A stretch of 64,000 nt of DNA from Pigmentiphaga humi (GTDB lineage Bacteria; Pseudomonadota; Gammaproteobacteria; Burkholderiales; Burkholderiaceae_B): positions 1-64,000 of the forward strand of contig NZ_UWPJ01000015.1 of the NCBI RefSeq assembly GCF_900606115.1, given 5' to 3'. Each line of letters begins with the position of its first letter. Positions within the stretch are counted from its first letter, which is position 1. Both the position numbers and the translations under genes were made by a program. Under the pieces are notes generated by a model. It was not told the DNA's origin, searched no databases, and worked only from the letters and a program-made list of their open reading frames with translations. Shown in pieces: positions 36,141 to 44,812 of this stretch.

Positions 36141-36599
36141 TCAGTAAGGACGCGGTTCGGCGAAGGTCACCGGCAAGCCGACCTTGGCCGTCGGCAAGGC
36201 GGCCTTGAGCGCGCGCAGCGCTTCGACCGCCTGGGCGAAGTCGGCATACGTCGATACCGTGATGCCGGTCGCCTCGTAGCGCTTGACGGAGACGGGGCGG
36301 GGCTGCGTCTGTTCGATCACGGCCTGGACGTCGGCCGGGGCGTTGGACACCATGACCTCGTTGGCGCTTTTGCCCACCACGCCCTGCGCATCGAGCAGCA
36401 GGGTGTCCTGGCTGCCCGCATACTGAGGAGGAATCACCCTGATGCGGTTTCCGTCGATGTCGTAGACGGGCAGGGCGCCCCACTCGGCGATCTGCGACTT
36501 GGACAGCTTCTGCCCGGGGGCGAGGGCGAATGCCGCATTGCCGGCCAGCGCCAGCGATAGGCCGATCAGCCCGAAGTAGCGTCGATAGTTTTGTTTCAT
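36141..36599 (-). CDS. Secreted protein, probable dedicated chaperone of the neighbouring protease
   Basis: 152 residues with a signal peptide (GLIGLSLALAGNAAFA, cleaved near residue 25). The mature part contains GNRIRVIPPQYAGSQDTLL and a C-terminal domain ending VTFAEPRPY. It starts 33 bases after the stop of a kexin-like protease on the same strand, with an AGGA site. In Aeromonas sobria the kexin-like serine protease ASP needs a small secreted chaperone (ORF2) encoded directly downstream; size, secretion and position here match that arrangement as I recall it. Sequence homology to ORF2 is not checked, so the role is inference. Confidence 0.6.
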   Translation of the reverse strand: MKQNYRRYFGLIGLSLALAGNAAFALAPGQKLSKSQIAEWGALPVYDIDGNRIRVIPPQYAGSQDTLLLDAQGVVGKSANEVMVSNAPADVQAVIEQTQPRPVSVKRYEATGITVSTYADFAQAVEALRALKAALPTAKVGLPVTFAEPRPY

Positions 36600-36632
36600 G
36601 TCTCGAATTCCTGGAGCGGGTGACGGCGTGGC

Positions 36633-38627
36633 CTATTGGGCCACGATGCGGGCTTCGGCGACGAATCTGAAGTCCCGGTCGCTGCCATCGCCGTTCTTCG
36701 AGGGGCAGGGTTCCGACAGGCGTTTCCGGGGTTCGCCGTCGTCGTCGGTATCGATCACCGTAATCTGTGTATCGGAATTGGACGCGATGGCGAAGAATTC
36801 CCAGGAGCCCTCTGCCGTTTCTCCGTGGAAAGCATAGCTTCCCAGCGTGTATTGCCGGAAGGTGTCCCAGCCGTCCGCCTTGAAATGGTCGTTGGGCAGC
36901 TTCAAGAGCGAAACAGTGCCCGCGGGAGACCTGGCGGCGATGCCCAGCGAGCCCAGGCAGACCCCTTCGCCCGACAGGCGGATCTGGAGTTGATCCACGG
37001 TCTGCCGGCTTCCCTCGAACTTGCCCAGCGACGTAATGCGCCGGTAGGGGAACGGTCCGATTCGGACAGCCGCGCCTTCGAGCTCGTCTTCGTCGAAGTC
37101 TTCCGATAGATCGTCGAGCTGCCAATAGGCAACGGGCCGGAACGCCGGCATCTGGACGTCCCCGGAGCGGCTCAGGCCGGGATTGTCCTTGTATTCGAGC
37201 GCCAGGGCCACTGCCTTCGCGGTGTCCGGCACGCCGAAGCCGTACCAGTTGGAATACTCGTAGCCCGCTGCGTTCTTCTGCCAGCCCAGGTCCATGGGAA
37301 AGGCGGTGGCGCCGTCGCGGATGTCGGCGGGGCTGCCCATCCGGTCGGTGGGCTGGTTGGTGGCGAGATCAAGCAGAGCGCCGAAGGGTTTGTCGCCCTT
37401 GAAGGGAATATGGTGGAGGTAGTCGGCATCCACCTTGCGGGCGGAGGCGCGGAAGATGTCGCGCACGTCGCGCCACGTGAGCGCCGGGTTGGCGCTGAGG
37501 ACCAGGGCGGCCACACCCGCGAGGGTGGGCGTGGCCGCCGAGGTGCCGTTCATGTAGGCGTAGTCGCAATCGGCGTTGTCGGGCTGGCCGTTGCGCGCGG
37601 TCTGGCCGCGCAGGAAAGGTGTGTGCGCGCCGGTGCGGCTGTATCCGTAGATGCAGCCGCGCAGGTCCGTGGAAAAGATGGTCGGGCCGTCTTGGTCGTT
37701 GCCCGCGCCTTCGCCATAGTTGCCGTTGCTGCCGAATTCGCCGCCCATGCCCGTGACCCACACCACCGAGCCCGCACTGCTGTAGCTGCTGGCGCTGCCC
37801 TTGGCGTTGAGGGCGGCGACGGTGATGATGTTCGGTTCGAGATTGGAGATGTCGTTGGCCGGATTGGTGCAGTCGAAATAAGCGGCATCGAGGCCGCACA
37901 GGCCTGGACTGAAGGAGTTCCCGGCGGCTTTAAGGAAGACGGCGCCCTTGCCGTCGCGCAGTTTTTTCAGGCCCCTGACCGCGACGGTCTTGCTGCTGGC
38001 GACGTCGGATTCGTACGGCGCCGCGAGCGTGTCCGAACCGTAGGAAGCATTGAAGACGTGCGCCTTGCTGGACCAGGGCGCGCCCCCATAGGCGTCGAAT
38101 ATCCCGTCCGACTTGCTGATGAAGTTGGCCCCGCCAAGAGTGGCCAGCGGCGCAATGCCCATGACGCCTTTCCCATTCTGGGCCCCGGCGATGATGCCGG
38201 CGACGACGGTGCCGTGCGCAGCGCTGGGGTGGGTCAGATCGGGGTAGGGATCGTTTGTCTCCGTCAGGAAGTTCCAGGACATGCTGAAATCGGCGTTGGG
38301 CGCCAGGTCTTCGTTATGCAGGTCGGTGCCGATATCCAGTACCAGTACGTTCACCCCCTGGCCTTTGATGCCCTGCCGATGGACTGGCTCGACATTCAGA
38401 TCCAGCCCGTTGCCGAAGGCGTCCGGGAAGCCTTTGAAATAGCTCGCTGCGTAGTTCAGCGCCCATTGGAAGGGGTACAGCGGCTCGGTTTCGCCTGTCT
38501 TGCAGGCGTAGGGGCCGGTTTCCGCACAGGCGGCGGGCGGATCCTCCTTCGCACCGCTGCCGCCGCAGGCGGTGAGCACGGCGGCGAGGAGAGGCAGCAT
38601 ACCGAAACGCACTGTTTTTCTATTCAT
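36633..38627 (-). CDS. Kexin-like subtilase lipoprotein with P domain
   Basis: 664 residues. A lipoprotein signal peptide ends in LTAC (Cys21), so the enzyme is probably membrane- or surface-anchored. The S8 catalytic triad is visible: Asp98 in VLVLDIGTDL, His138 in AAHGTVVAGIIAG and Ser363 in MNGTSAATPTLAG, with oxyanion Asn237 in KAAGNSF. Residues about 520-650 resemble a P/Homo-B domain (DQLQIRLSGEGVCLGSLGI, GSYAFHGETAEGSWEFFA), as in kexins and in Aeromonas ASP. There is no autotransporter barrel and no long N-terminal propeptide; a secreted downstream partner may replace the latter. The target is unknown; a virulence or processing role is possible. Confidence 0.85.
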   Translation of the reverse strand: MNRKTVRFGMLPLLAAVLTACGGSGAKEDPPAACAETGPYACKTGETEPLYPFQWALNYAASYFKGFPDAFGNGLDLNVEPVHRQGIKGQGVNVLVLDIGTDLHNEDLAPNADFSMSWNFLTETNDPYPDLTHPSAAHGTVVAGIIAGAQNGKGVMGIAPLATLGGANFISKSDGIFDAYGGAPWSSKAHVFNASYGSDTLAAPYESDVASSKTVAVRGLKKLRDGKGAVFLKAAGNSFSPGLCGLDAAYFDCTNPANDISNLEPNIITVAALNAKGSASSYSSAGSVVWVTGMGGEFGSNGNYGEGAGNDQDGPTIFSTDLRGCIYGYSRTGAHTPFLRGQTARNGQPDNADCDYAYMNGTSAATPTLAGVAALVLSANPALTWRDVRDIFRASARKVDADYLHHIPFKGDKPFGALLDLATNQPTDRMGSPADIRDGATAFPMDLGWQKNAAGYEYSNWYGFGVPDTAKAVALALEYKDNPGLSRSGDVQMPAFRPVAYWQLDDLSEDFDEDELEGAAVRIGPFPYRRITSLGKFEGSRQTVDQLQIRLSGEGVCLGSLGIAARSPAGTVSLLKLPNDHFKADGWDTFRQYTLGSYAFHGETAEGSWEFFAIASNSDTQITVIDTDDDGEPRKRLSEPCPSKNGDGSDRDFRFVAEARIVAQ

Positions 38628-38756
38628 GGGTCGTTGATATGGGAAATTGCCGGGCCATGGCGCCTCGCCCCAGGGATGGGTATCGCTTCCGGCCGGCAGT
38701 GGTCCTGGATTGCGCAGACGATCTCGACATTATGAATCAATTCATTTCAACTGTGA

Positions 38757-40106
38757 CTATTTGATTCCTGGAATCGACGCATCGTTTTTCGGCTCGACTG
38801 CCTCTCCGGTGCTCGCCGCCGCCTTGCTCGCCTCGGGCGCGAGCGTCTCCCGTTTCAACGACAGCACCAGCAGCGCGGCGCCGCCGAGGCAGCAGGCCAG
38901 GGCGATCATGCCCGGCGAGAAGCTGCCGGTGCTTTCCTTGATCCAGCCCATCAGATACGGGCCGGCGAAGCCGCCGAGGTTGCCCACGGAGTTGATCAAC
39001 GCAATGCCGCCGGCCGCCGCCGCGCCTTGCAGGAATACCGGCGGCATGGCCCAGAACGGCCCGAGGCTGGCATAGATGCCGACCGAGGCCAGGCCCAGGC
39101 AGCACAGCGCGACCCAGGGCGTGTCGAAGGCGATGCTGCCCAGGAAGCCGACGATGCTGAGGGCGGCCGCGGCGGCGACGTGGCCGGCCCGCTCGCCGCG
39201 CCTGTCGCTGTGGCGGCCCCAGGCCAGCATGGCTGCCGCGCTGGCGGCATAGGGGATGGCGACGATGACGCCGACCATGGCGTTGGAGTAGCCCATTGCC
39301 TTGGTGATCTGCGGCAGCCAGAAGCCGATGCCGTACAGCCCGATCACGATGCCGAAATACACCGCGCACAGCATGAGCACGCGCCGGTCCATCAGGGCCG
39401 GCCACATGGCGTGGTGGCTGCGGTGCGAAGCGGCGAGCCGGTCTTGCGCCAGGTCGGCCTCGACGACTGCGCGTTCCTGCGCCGACAGCCACTTCGCCTT
39501 GCCTGGGCCGTCGGGCAGCGCGAACAGCACCACGATGCCGAGCACGCACGAGGGCAGGCCTTCCAGGATGAACAGCCACTGCCAGCCCCGCAGCCCCATG
39601 AGATCGTCCATCCCCACCAGCAGGCCGGAGATCGGCGAGCCGATCGCGCTCGCCAGCGGGACCGCGGCCATGAACAGGGAGATGAATTTTGCGCGATGGC
39701 GGGCCGGGAACCAGTAGGTGAGATAGAGCAGCATGCCGGGCAGGAATCCCGCTTCGGCGACCCCGAGCAGAAAGCGCAGCGTGAGGAAGCTCCAGGTTCC
39801 CGAGACGAAGGCCATGGCCGACGAGATCAGTCCCCAGGTGAGCATGATCCGGGCGATCCACAGGCGGGCGCCGACCTTTTCCAGGATCAGGTTGCTGGGC
39901 ACTTCGAAAAAGAAATACCCGATGAAGAAAATGCCGGCTCCCCAGCCGTAGATGTACGGCGTGAAACCCAGGTCCTGGTTCATGGTCAGCGAGGCGAAAC
40001 CGATGTTCACCCTGTCCAGGAACGCCATCAGGTACAACAGCATCATCAGTGGAATGATGCGCGCGCTGATTTTGCGGTATGGACTGATCCGCGTCGTGTT
40101 TTCCAT
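38757..40106 (-). CDS. MFS permease, anion:cation symporter type
   Basis: 449 residues with about 12 membrane segments. The signature MAFLDRVNIGFASLTMNQDLG and the later block GVAEAGFLPGMLLYLTYWFP are typical of the ACS family, which imports organic acids such as hydroxyphenylacetate, phthalate and tartrate derivatives. A loop of about 40 residues separates the two halves (LPDGPGKAKWLSAQERAVVE). ATG 40106 leads straight into the first membrane segment. It lies upstream of the protease gene on the same strand with a 129-base gap containing ATGAAT-CA-ATTCAT, so it is probably a separate unit. The substrate is unknown. Confidence 0.88.
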   Translation of the reverse strand: MENTTRISPYRKISARIIPLMMLLYLMAFLDRVNIGFASLTMNQDLGFTPYIYGWGAGIFFIGYFFFEVPSNLILEKVGARLWIARIMLTWGLISSAMAFVSGTWSFLTLRFLLGVAEAGFLPGMLLYLTYWFPARHRAKFISLFMAAVPLASAIGSPISGLLVGMDDLMGLRGWQWLFILEGLPSCVLGIVVLFALPDGPGKAKWLSAQERAVVEADLAQDRLAASHRSHHAMWPALMDRRVLMLCAVYFGIVIGLYGIGFWLPQITKAMGYSNAMVGVIVAIPYAASAAAMLAWGRHSDRRGERAGHVAAAAALSIVGFLGSIAFDTPWVALCCLGLASVGIYASLGPFWAMPPVFLQGAAAAGGIALINSVGNLGGFAGPYLMGWIKESTGSFSPGMIALACCLGGAALLVLSLKRETLAPEASKAAASTGEAVEPKNDASIPGIK

Positions 40107-40245
40107 CCCCGTTCCCCGTCGGCTGCCATGCTTGGGCGTCGTTCTCGGCCGAGGCATGGTAGCGCATTCCGTCGGCGCATCGCGAGCGCCATGCGGTCTG
40201 CCGGCGTGCGCCCGGGGGACACCGCAATGACGAACGGACACCGCC

Positions 40246-41652
40246 ATGCCCATACCGCCGGATCCCTCCATGGCCTTGCTCGACACCGTGCTGCGCGCCG
40301 CCGCGCGGCGCTACCGGCTGCCCGCCGGTGGCATCGATAGCGTGCGGCGCCAGGCAGACAGCCACGCCGCGAGGCTGGCGGCCGTGATCGAGCAGGCCCG
40401 CGAGGATCGTGCACGCGGCCAGACGCCGACTGCGTCGGCCGGGCATGCTTTCGTTGAAGCGCTGGCCGCCATGATCCGCGACGCGATGCGCCCGGAGGCG
40501 GGCGATCCTGTGTTCCAGGCCATGGCGCTGCGCCATCGGCATGCACCGGTGCGCGAATACGCGTCCTTGTCGGCGCATGCCGCGCGGGACCGCCGGCAGG
40601 TGCGCGCGGCGGTGAACGCGCTGGCCCATCCGGCCAGGCTGGAAAGCGTGCAGGCCGGCCCGCAGCGCGAGGCGCTGGCGCGATTGCATGCCGCCGCATC
40701 GTCGCAGTCGTGGCGCGAACTGGATGAAGCGCTGCGGAGCCTGGAGGCACGGCAACACGCAGACGGGACGCCGTTCGCACACAGTCTGGCGCGGCTTCTG
40801 GAGAGCGCCGCATTGCTTCGGCTGGAACGCCTGGCAGCATTGGAACGGGACGACCGCGTGCACCGCTACCAGGCGCTTCGGGATCTCCGCGGTCCGCGCT
40901 CGGGCAGTTCCGCCGCGGCCGAGCAAGGCTATGCCTCGCAGCAGCGTGGCAGGGCGGTCGAGGCGCAGGCCGCGCAGGCGCTGGGCGCGCTGGCCCGGCG
41001 GCTCGACGAGCAGGCGGGAGGAGCGGGGGTGTTCCGTGTGGCGACATCGCTGCTGGTCTCGCCCGCGATAGCCGGCAGCGCGGCGCGCGCCAAGACGGAG
41101 TGGGACGCGGTCCTGCTGCGTCGGGCACATGCCGATGGCGAGGGCCCCGTGTGGGACGTCTGCCTGCTGGTCGAAGCCAAGGCTTCCATCGATGCCGCGA
41201 CGACGGACTTGCCGCGGCTGCTGCGCGGGTTGCGGCTGCTGGCGCAGGCCGGGGCGGACGCTATCTACCCGTTCGAGTCCAGGGAAGGCAGGGTATGCCT
41301 GCGGGGAGCGTCGTTGCGCAAGCTCAGTGCGGATGAACCAGTCCTGGCGCGTTCGGTGCTCTATTGCTGCGACGCATCGGCGGAACCGCCGCGTTTGCTC
41401 GGCGCCGCGAGCCGCATGCAACTGTTGTCCGCGCCCGCCAGCCTGGCATTCGCCGATGCGCTGGAGAACGGCGGGCAGACGGATCTCCGAATGCTGGAGC
41501 CGGTGTGGCATGCGCTGTTGGAGTCCCCGCAATGGGGGGCAGTGCTTCATCAGTACCCGATGCTGCGCCAGGCGCGCGAATTGGCGGTGCACATCGATGA
41601 CCTGAAGGCCGCGATCGCGCGCGTGGCGGAAACCGGGCACGGCAGTTGCTGA
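40246..41652 (+). CDS. Unknown protein with PD-(D/E)XK nuclease-like motif
   Basis: 468 residues, not matched to a named family. The N-terminal 260 residues are helical and Ala/Arg-rich. A nuclease-like core follows: Asp287 in TEWDAVLL, then Glu310-Ala-Lys312 in CLLVEAKAS, giving the D-x(n)-ExK spacing of PD-(D/E)XK enzymes. This is motif reading only and could be chance in a large protein. It is soluble with no signal peptide. ATG 40246 is used; ATG 40270 is an alternative. A small membrane-protein gene follows 31 bases later, and the SOS-linked UdgX operon converges on it, which makes a DNA-processing role worth testing. Confidence 0.6.
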   Translation: MPIPPDPSMALLDTVLRAAARRYRLPAGGIDSVRRQADSHAARLAAVIEQAREDRARGQTPTASAGHAFVEALAAMIRDAMRPEAGDPVFQAMALRHRHAPVREYASLSAHAARDRRQVRAAVNALAHPARLESVQAGPQREALARLHAAASSQSWRELDEALRSLEARQHADGTPFAHSLARLLESAALLRLERLAALERDDRVHRYQALRDLRGPRSGSSAAAEQGYASQQRGRAVEAQAAQALGALARRLDEQAGGAGVFRVATSLLVSPAIAGSAARAKTEWDAVLLRRAHADGEGPVWDVCLLVEAKASIDAATTDLPRLLRGLRLLAQAGADAIYPFESREGRVCLRGASLRKLSADEPVLARSVLYCCDASAEPPRLLGAASRMQLLSAPASLAFADALENGGQTDLRMLEPVWHALLESPQWGAVLHQYPMLRQARELAVHIDDLKAAIARVAETGHGSC

Positions 41653-41683
41653 ACGCTCGGCCATTCCACTCCGGAGCGCCGCC

Positions 41684-41980
41684 ATGTCGTCCAGTCCTGT
41701 TGCAGATAACGAGCCGTCCGTATCGTCCGAGGTGCCGGATGCCTCGCCGGAGTCTCGCTGGGAGCGCCTCAAGGCCTACGACGCCAATCGCCCCGACCTG
41801 CCCGGCGAACATCTGGTCGTATTCGGCGCCGGCGTTTTGCTGATGGTGGCCGGGATGCGCAGCCGCAAGGCGGTGTGGAGCACCTTGCTGACCGCGGCAG
41901 GGACGGCTCTGGTCGGCCGCGCGGCAAGCGGGACGGGAGGCATCGCGCGGGTGGCCAGGGTGGTGAAGCGGCTGCGCTGA
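41684..41980 (+). CDS. Small membrane protein of unknown function
   Basis: 98 residues. An acidic, Ser/Pro-rich N-terminus (DNEPSVSSEVPDASPE) precedes one or two short hydrophobic segments (HLVVFGAGVLLMVAGM and the Ala/Gly-rich TLLTAAGTALVGRAASG), and the C-terminus is basic. The pattern resembles small DUF2892-like inner-membrane proteins, but I cannot assign a family. It is probably co-transcribed with the preceding gene, 31 bases away, and converges with the UdgX gene 16 bases on. Confidence 0.6.
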   Translation: MSSSPVADNEPSVSSEVPDASPESRWERLKAYDANRPDLPGEHLVVFGAGVLLMVAGMRSRKAVWSTLLTAAGTALVGRAASGTGGIARVARVVKRLR

Positions 41981-41996
41981 CGCGCGTGGGCGCGCG

Positions 41997-43484
41997 TCAG
42001 GCCGGAAGCGTGGCTTCGGCCAACTGGCGCGCGCGGGCCAGCGTTTCGGCGATGTGCGCGGCGACCTGCGCCGGCGTGCGGACGCCTTGCACCCGCAAGG
42101 CGTAGGAGGGATGGTACGTCGCCATGACCAAGGCATCGCCCCGGAGCACGGGCGCATCGAGATGATCCTGCAGCGCGGCCGCGCGCCGCAATACCGCCCG
42201 CAGGGCCGTCGCGCCCAGCGCCACGATGACGCGCGGCTTCACGCGCGCGATCTCTTCCTCCAGCCAGGCCGCGCACGCCTCGACTTCCCGTTGGCCCGGC
42301 GTCTTGTGCATGCGCCGCTTGCCGCGCGCCACCCATTTGAAATGCTTGACCGCGTTGGTGAGGTAGACGGTCTCGCGCGCGAGTTCGGCGCGGCGCAGGG
42401 CGTCGTCCAGCACCTGGCCCGCCGGGCCGATGAAGGGCTGGCCGGCCAGGTCTTCCTGGTCGCCGGGCTGCTCGCCCACCAGCATGATGCGGGCGCCCTG
42501 CGGCCCGCAGCCGGGGACGGCCTGGGTGGCGTGACGCCAGAGCTCGCAACGGCGGCACTGGTCGAGCGTGGAGGGCAGGGCGCGCGGCGGCTGCGCGCGG
42601 CCGGCTTCCATCGGCACCGGTTTGCCGGGCATCTCGCCTACCGCGGCAGCTTGGCCGACGCGCCGCGCGCCCGCGCGCGCCTGGGCGATCATGGCGGGGA
42701 TGAGGGGGCCTTCGGGCAGGCCTTTCCAAAAGCGCACCGGCATGTGCTGCACCAGCGCGGCTTCGTTCAGGCGTGCGGGGTTGAAGATGCTCTGGTAGTA
42801 GGCCAGCCACAGCGGCTCGACCTGGTCGGCGGTGGCAGGCATGGCGGCGGGATCGGCCGGAAGCCCGGACAAGTGCATCGCCTGGCCGTCCCACAGGGCC
42901 GAGCCATGGGGCGTGCCTATCCACCACGAAGACTTTCCCATGCGGCGCGCGAAGTGTTCGGCGGCCGAGGCGAGCACGTCGTGGCCGGGTTCGTACCAGG
43001 CCAGGTATTCGGGCATGCCGCCGCCGGCGCGCTGCTGGAAGCGCACGTAGGCGATCATGTCGTGCCGCGCGCGGCGCACGGCCTTCGCCATTGCGTGCAG
43101 GCGCGCGCCATCGTGGTCGGCGGCCGAGGCGACGCTGCGGTCGCCGTTCTGCCAGCGCCACAAGGCGCGGTACAGCAAGGCCCAGCGCTGCGTCGAGCGA
43201 TACAGCGCGGCATGCTGCAGCAGGGCGGCGAAATCCCTGGAGATGCGGACAGGCGCGGCCGGAACGGGCGCGGCGGGTTCGGCCACGGCGCACGTTTGCG
43301 CAGGCGGAGCGGGGGCATAGTCCAGCGTCATCTGCCCCGCGGCCGAAGCGGGCAGGGCGTCGCTTTCCGTCCAGGTGACGGCGTCGGGCGGCCACCCGGC
43401 CGCCAGGGCGCGCAAGGCTTGCGCCCGCCAGCCCGGATAGCCGCCCGCGACTGCCAGGATCCGCATGCCGGTCATGGGGACCAT
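41997..43484 (-). CDS. UdgX-type uracil-DNA-crosslinking protein fused to DUF4130 domain
   Basis: 495 residues. The N-terminal 260 residues match the DUF4130 partner domain (SRDFAALLQHAALYRSTQRW, YYQSIFNPARLNE). The C-terminal part is a family-4-like uracil-DNA glycosylase: CRRCELW cluster cysteines, GEQPGDQEDLAGQPFIGPAG and the diagnostic basic loop GKRRMHKTPG (KRRIH in mycobacterial UdgX), whose His (residue 393) forms a covalent bond to DNA uracil in that protein. It probably acts on uracil-containing DNA. It follows the radical-SAM gene by 4 bases. Start codons at 43484, 43475 and 43466 are all possible; 43475 has the best-spaced GAGGG site. Confidence 0.85.
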   Translation of the reverse strand: MVPMTGMRILAVAGGYPGWRAQALRALAAGWPPDAVTWTESDALPASAAGQMTLDYAPAPPAQTCAVAEPAAPVPAAPVRISRDFAALLQHAALYRSTQRWALLYRALWRWQNGDRSVASAADHDGARLHAMAKAVRRARHDMIAYVRFQQRAGGGMPEYLAWYEPGHDVLASAAEHFARRMGKSSWWIGTPHGSALWDGQAMHLSGLPADPAAMPATADQVEPLWLAYYQSIFNPARLNEAALVQHMPVRFWKGLPEGPLIPAMIAQARAGARRVGQAAAVGEMPGKPVPMEAGRAQPPRALPSTLDQCRRCELWRHATQAVPGCGPQGARIMLVGEQPGDQEDLAGQPFIGPAGQVLDDALRRAELARETVYLTNAVKHFKWVARGKRRMHKTPGQREVEACAAWLEEEIARVKPRVIVALGATALRAVLRRAAALQDHLDAPVLRGDALVMATYHPSYALRVQGVRTPAQVAAHIAETLARARQLAEATLPA

Positions 43485-43488
43485 GCCC

Positions 43489-44700
43489 TCACAGCAGCGC
43501 CAGTTGCTCGGGCGCCCGCGCCAGCGCGCGCCGCAGGCGTTCCGACGGCGGCTCGGCCAAACCGGGCCGGTAGTCTTGCACGACGATGAAGGGCCTGGCC
43601 TTGTCCATGGCGCAGCGCAGCCGGATCAGGTCCTGATAGCGGATGGCGCGCAGGCGGCGCAGTTCAATCAGGCGCTTGGCGTTGCGCATGCCGATGCCTG
43701 GCACGCGCGCGATCAGCCGCTGTGGCGCGCGGTTCAGGTCCACCGGGAACACGCCGCGATGCGCCAGCGCCCACGCCAGCTTGGGGTCGATGTCCAGCGG
43801 CAGGCTGCCTTCTTCCTGGAACAGCTCCTCGGCCTGGAAGCCGTAGCCGCGCAACAGGAAGTCGGCCTGGTAGAGGCGGTGCTCGCGCAGCAGCGGCGGC
43901 GCCTGCATGGGAACGGTGGCGGGGCTGTCGGGAATCGGGCTGAAGGCGGAGTAGTACACGCGCTTGAGTTTGTAGGCGCCGTACAGGGTCTGGGCGGTCT
44001 GCAGGATGGTGCGGTCGTCGGCGTCGTCGGCGCCGACGATCATCTGGGTGCTTTGCCCGGCGGGGGCGCGGCGGGCGGCCTGTTTGTCGTCTTGCGCGGC
44101 TTCCTGCGCCAGGCGGATGGAGCCCATGGCGCGCTTGATGGTGTGCACGCTTTTCTCGGGGGCCAGCCGCTGCAGGGCGCCGCCGGTGGGCAGTTCGATG
44201 TTGACGCTGAGCCGGTCGGCGTAGCGGCCGGCCTCGGTGATCAACAGCGGGTCGGCGTCGGGTATGGTCTTGAGGTGGATGTAGCCGCGGAAGCGGTGTT
44301 CCTCGCGCAGCGACCGGGCGACCTGCAGCAACTGCTCCATGGTGTAGTCGGGGCTGCGGATGATGCCCGAACTCAGGAACAGGCCGTCTATGTAGTTGCG
44401 TCGGTAGAAATCCAGCGTGAGGTCGACGACTTCGCGCGGCGAAAAGCGTGCGCGGGGAACATTGCTGGAGCGGCGGTTGATGCAGTACTGGCAGTCGTAC
44501 TGGCAGAAGTTGGTCAGGAGTATTTTCAGCAGCGAGACGCAGCGGCCGTCGGGCGTGAAACTGTGGCAGATGCCGGCGCCCGTACTGGCGCCCAGCCCTT
44601 CGCGCCCGCGCGAATCCCGCCTGGGCGCGCCGCTGCTGGCGCAGGACGCGTCGTACTTGGCGGCATCCGCCAGGATCTCGAGCTTGGTCGACAGTTGCAT
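43489..44700 (-). CDS. Radical SAM protein of the DNA modification/repair type
   Basis: 403 residues. The cluster motif CX3CX2C is Cys66, Cys70 and Cys73 in NFCQYDCQYC. A C-terminal helix-hairpin-helix (RVPGIGMRNAKRLIELRRL, near 335-375) suggests DNA contact. The N-terminus KLEILADAAKYDASCASSG matches the family annotated as putative DNA modification/repair radical SAM protein (as I recall, TIGR03916), which nearly always pairs with a DUF4130/UdgX gene, as here. The chemistry is not established. It is the first gene of the operon; its start codon is only 11 bases from a perfect LexA box, which indicates SOS control. Confidence 0.9.
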   Translation of the reverse strand: MQLSTKLEILADAAKYDASCASSGAPRRDSRGREGLGASTGAGICHSFTPDGRCVSLLKILLTNFCQYDCQYCINRRSSNVPRARFSPREVVDLTLDFYRRNYIDGLFLSSGIIRSPDYTMEQLLQVARSLREEHRFRGYIHLKTIPDADPLLITEAGRYADRLSVNIELPTGGALQRLAPEKSVHTIKRAMGSIRLAQEAAQDDKQAARRAPAGQSTQMIVGADDADDRTILQTAQTLYGAYKLKRVYYSAFSPIPDSPATVPMQAPPLLREHRLYQADFLLRGYGFQAEELFQEEGSLPLDIDPKLAWALAHRGVFPVDLNRAPQRLIARVPGIGMRNAKRLIELRRLRAIRYQDLIRLRCAMDKARPFIVVQDYRPGLAEPPSERLRRALARAPEQLALL

Positions 44701-44711
44701 GAACGATAGAA

Positions 44712-44731
44712 TACTGTATTTATATACAGTA
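44712..44731. promoter_or_regulatory. LexA (SOS) box
   Basis: TACTGTATTTATATACAGTA, with the CTGT-N8-ACAG core of the proteobacterial LexA consensus. It is part of a longer perfect inverted repeat with 11-base arms AGAATACTGTA and TACAGTATTCT (44708-44735). It lies directly upstream of the radical-SAM / UdgX operon and about 80 bases before the divergent GFA gene. LexA bound here would repress the repair operon until DNA damage. Confidence 0.9.
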
Positions 44732-44812
44732 TTCTATGCCGCGAGCTCGAGGCTGGGCGCGTGGATTTCCGGCCTGGCCGCTTTCCCGATCATCGATATG
44801 GAGACCAGCAGC

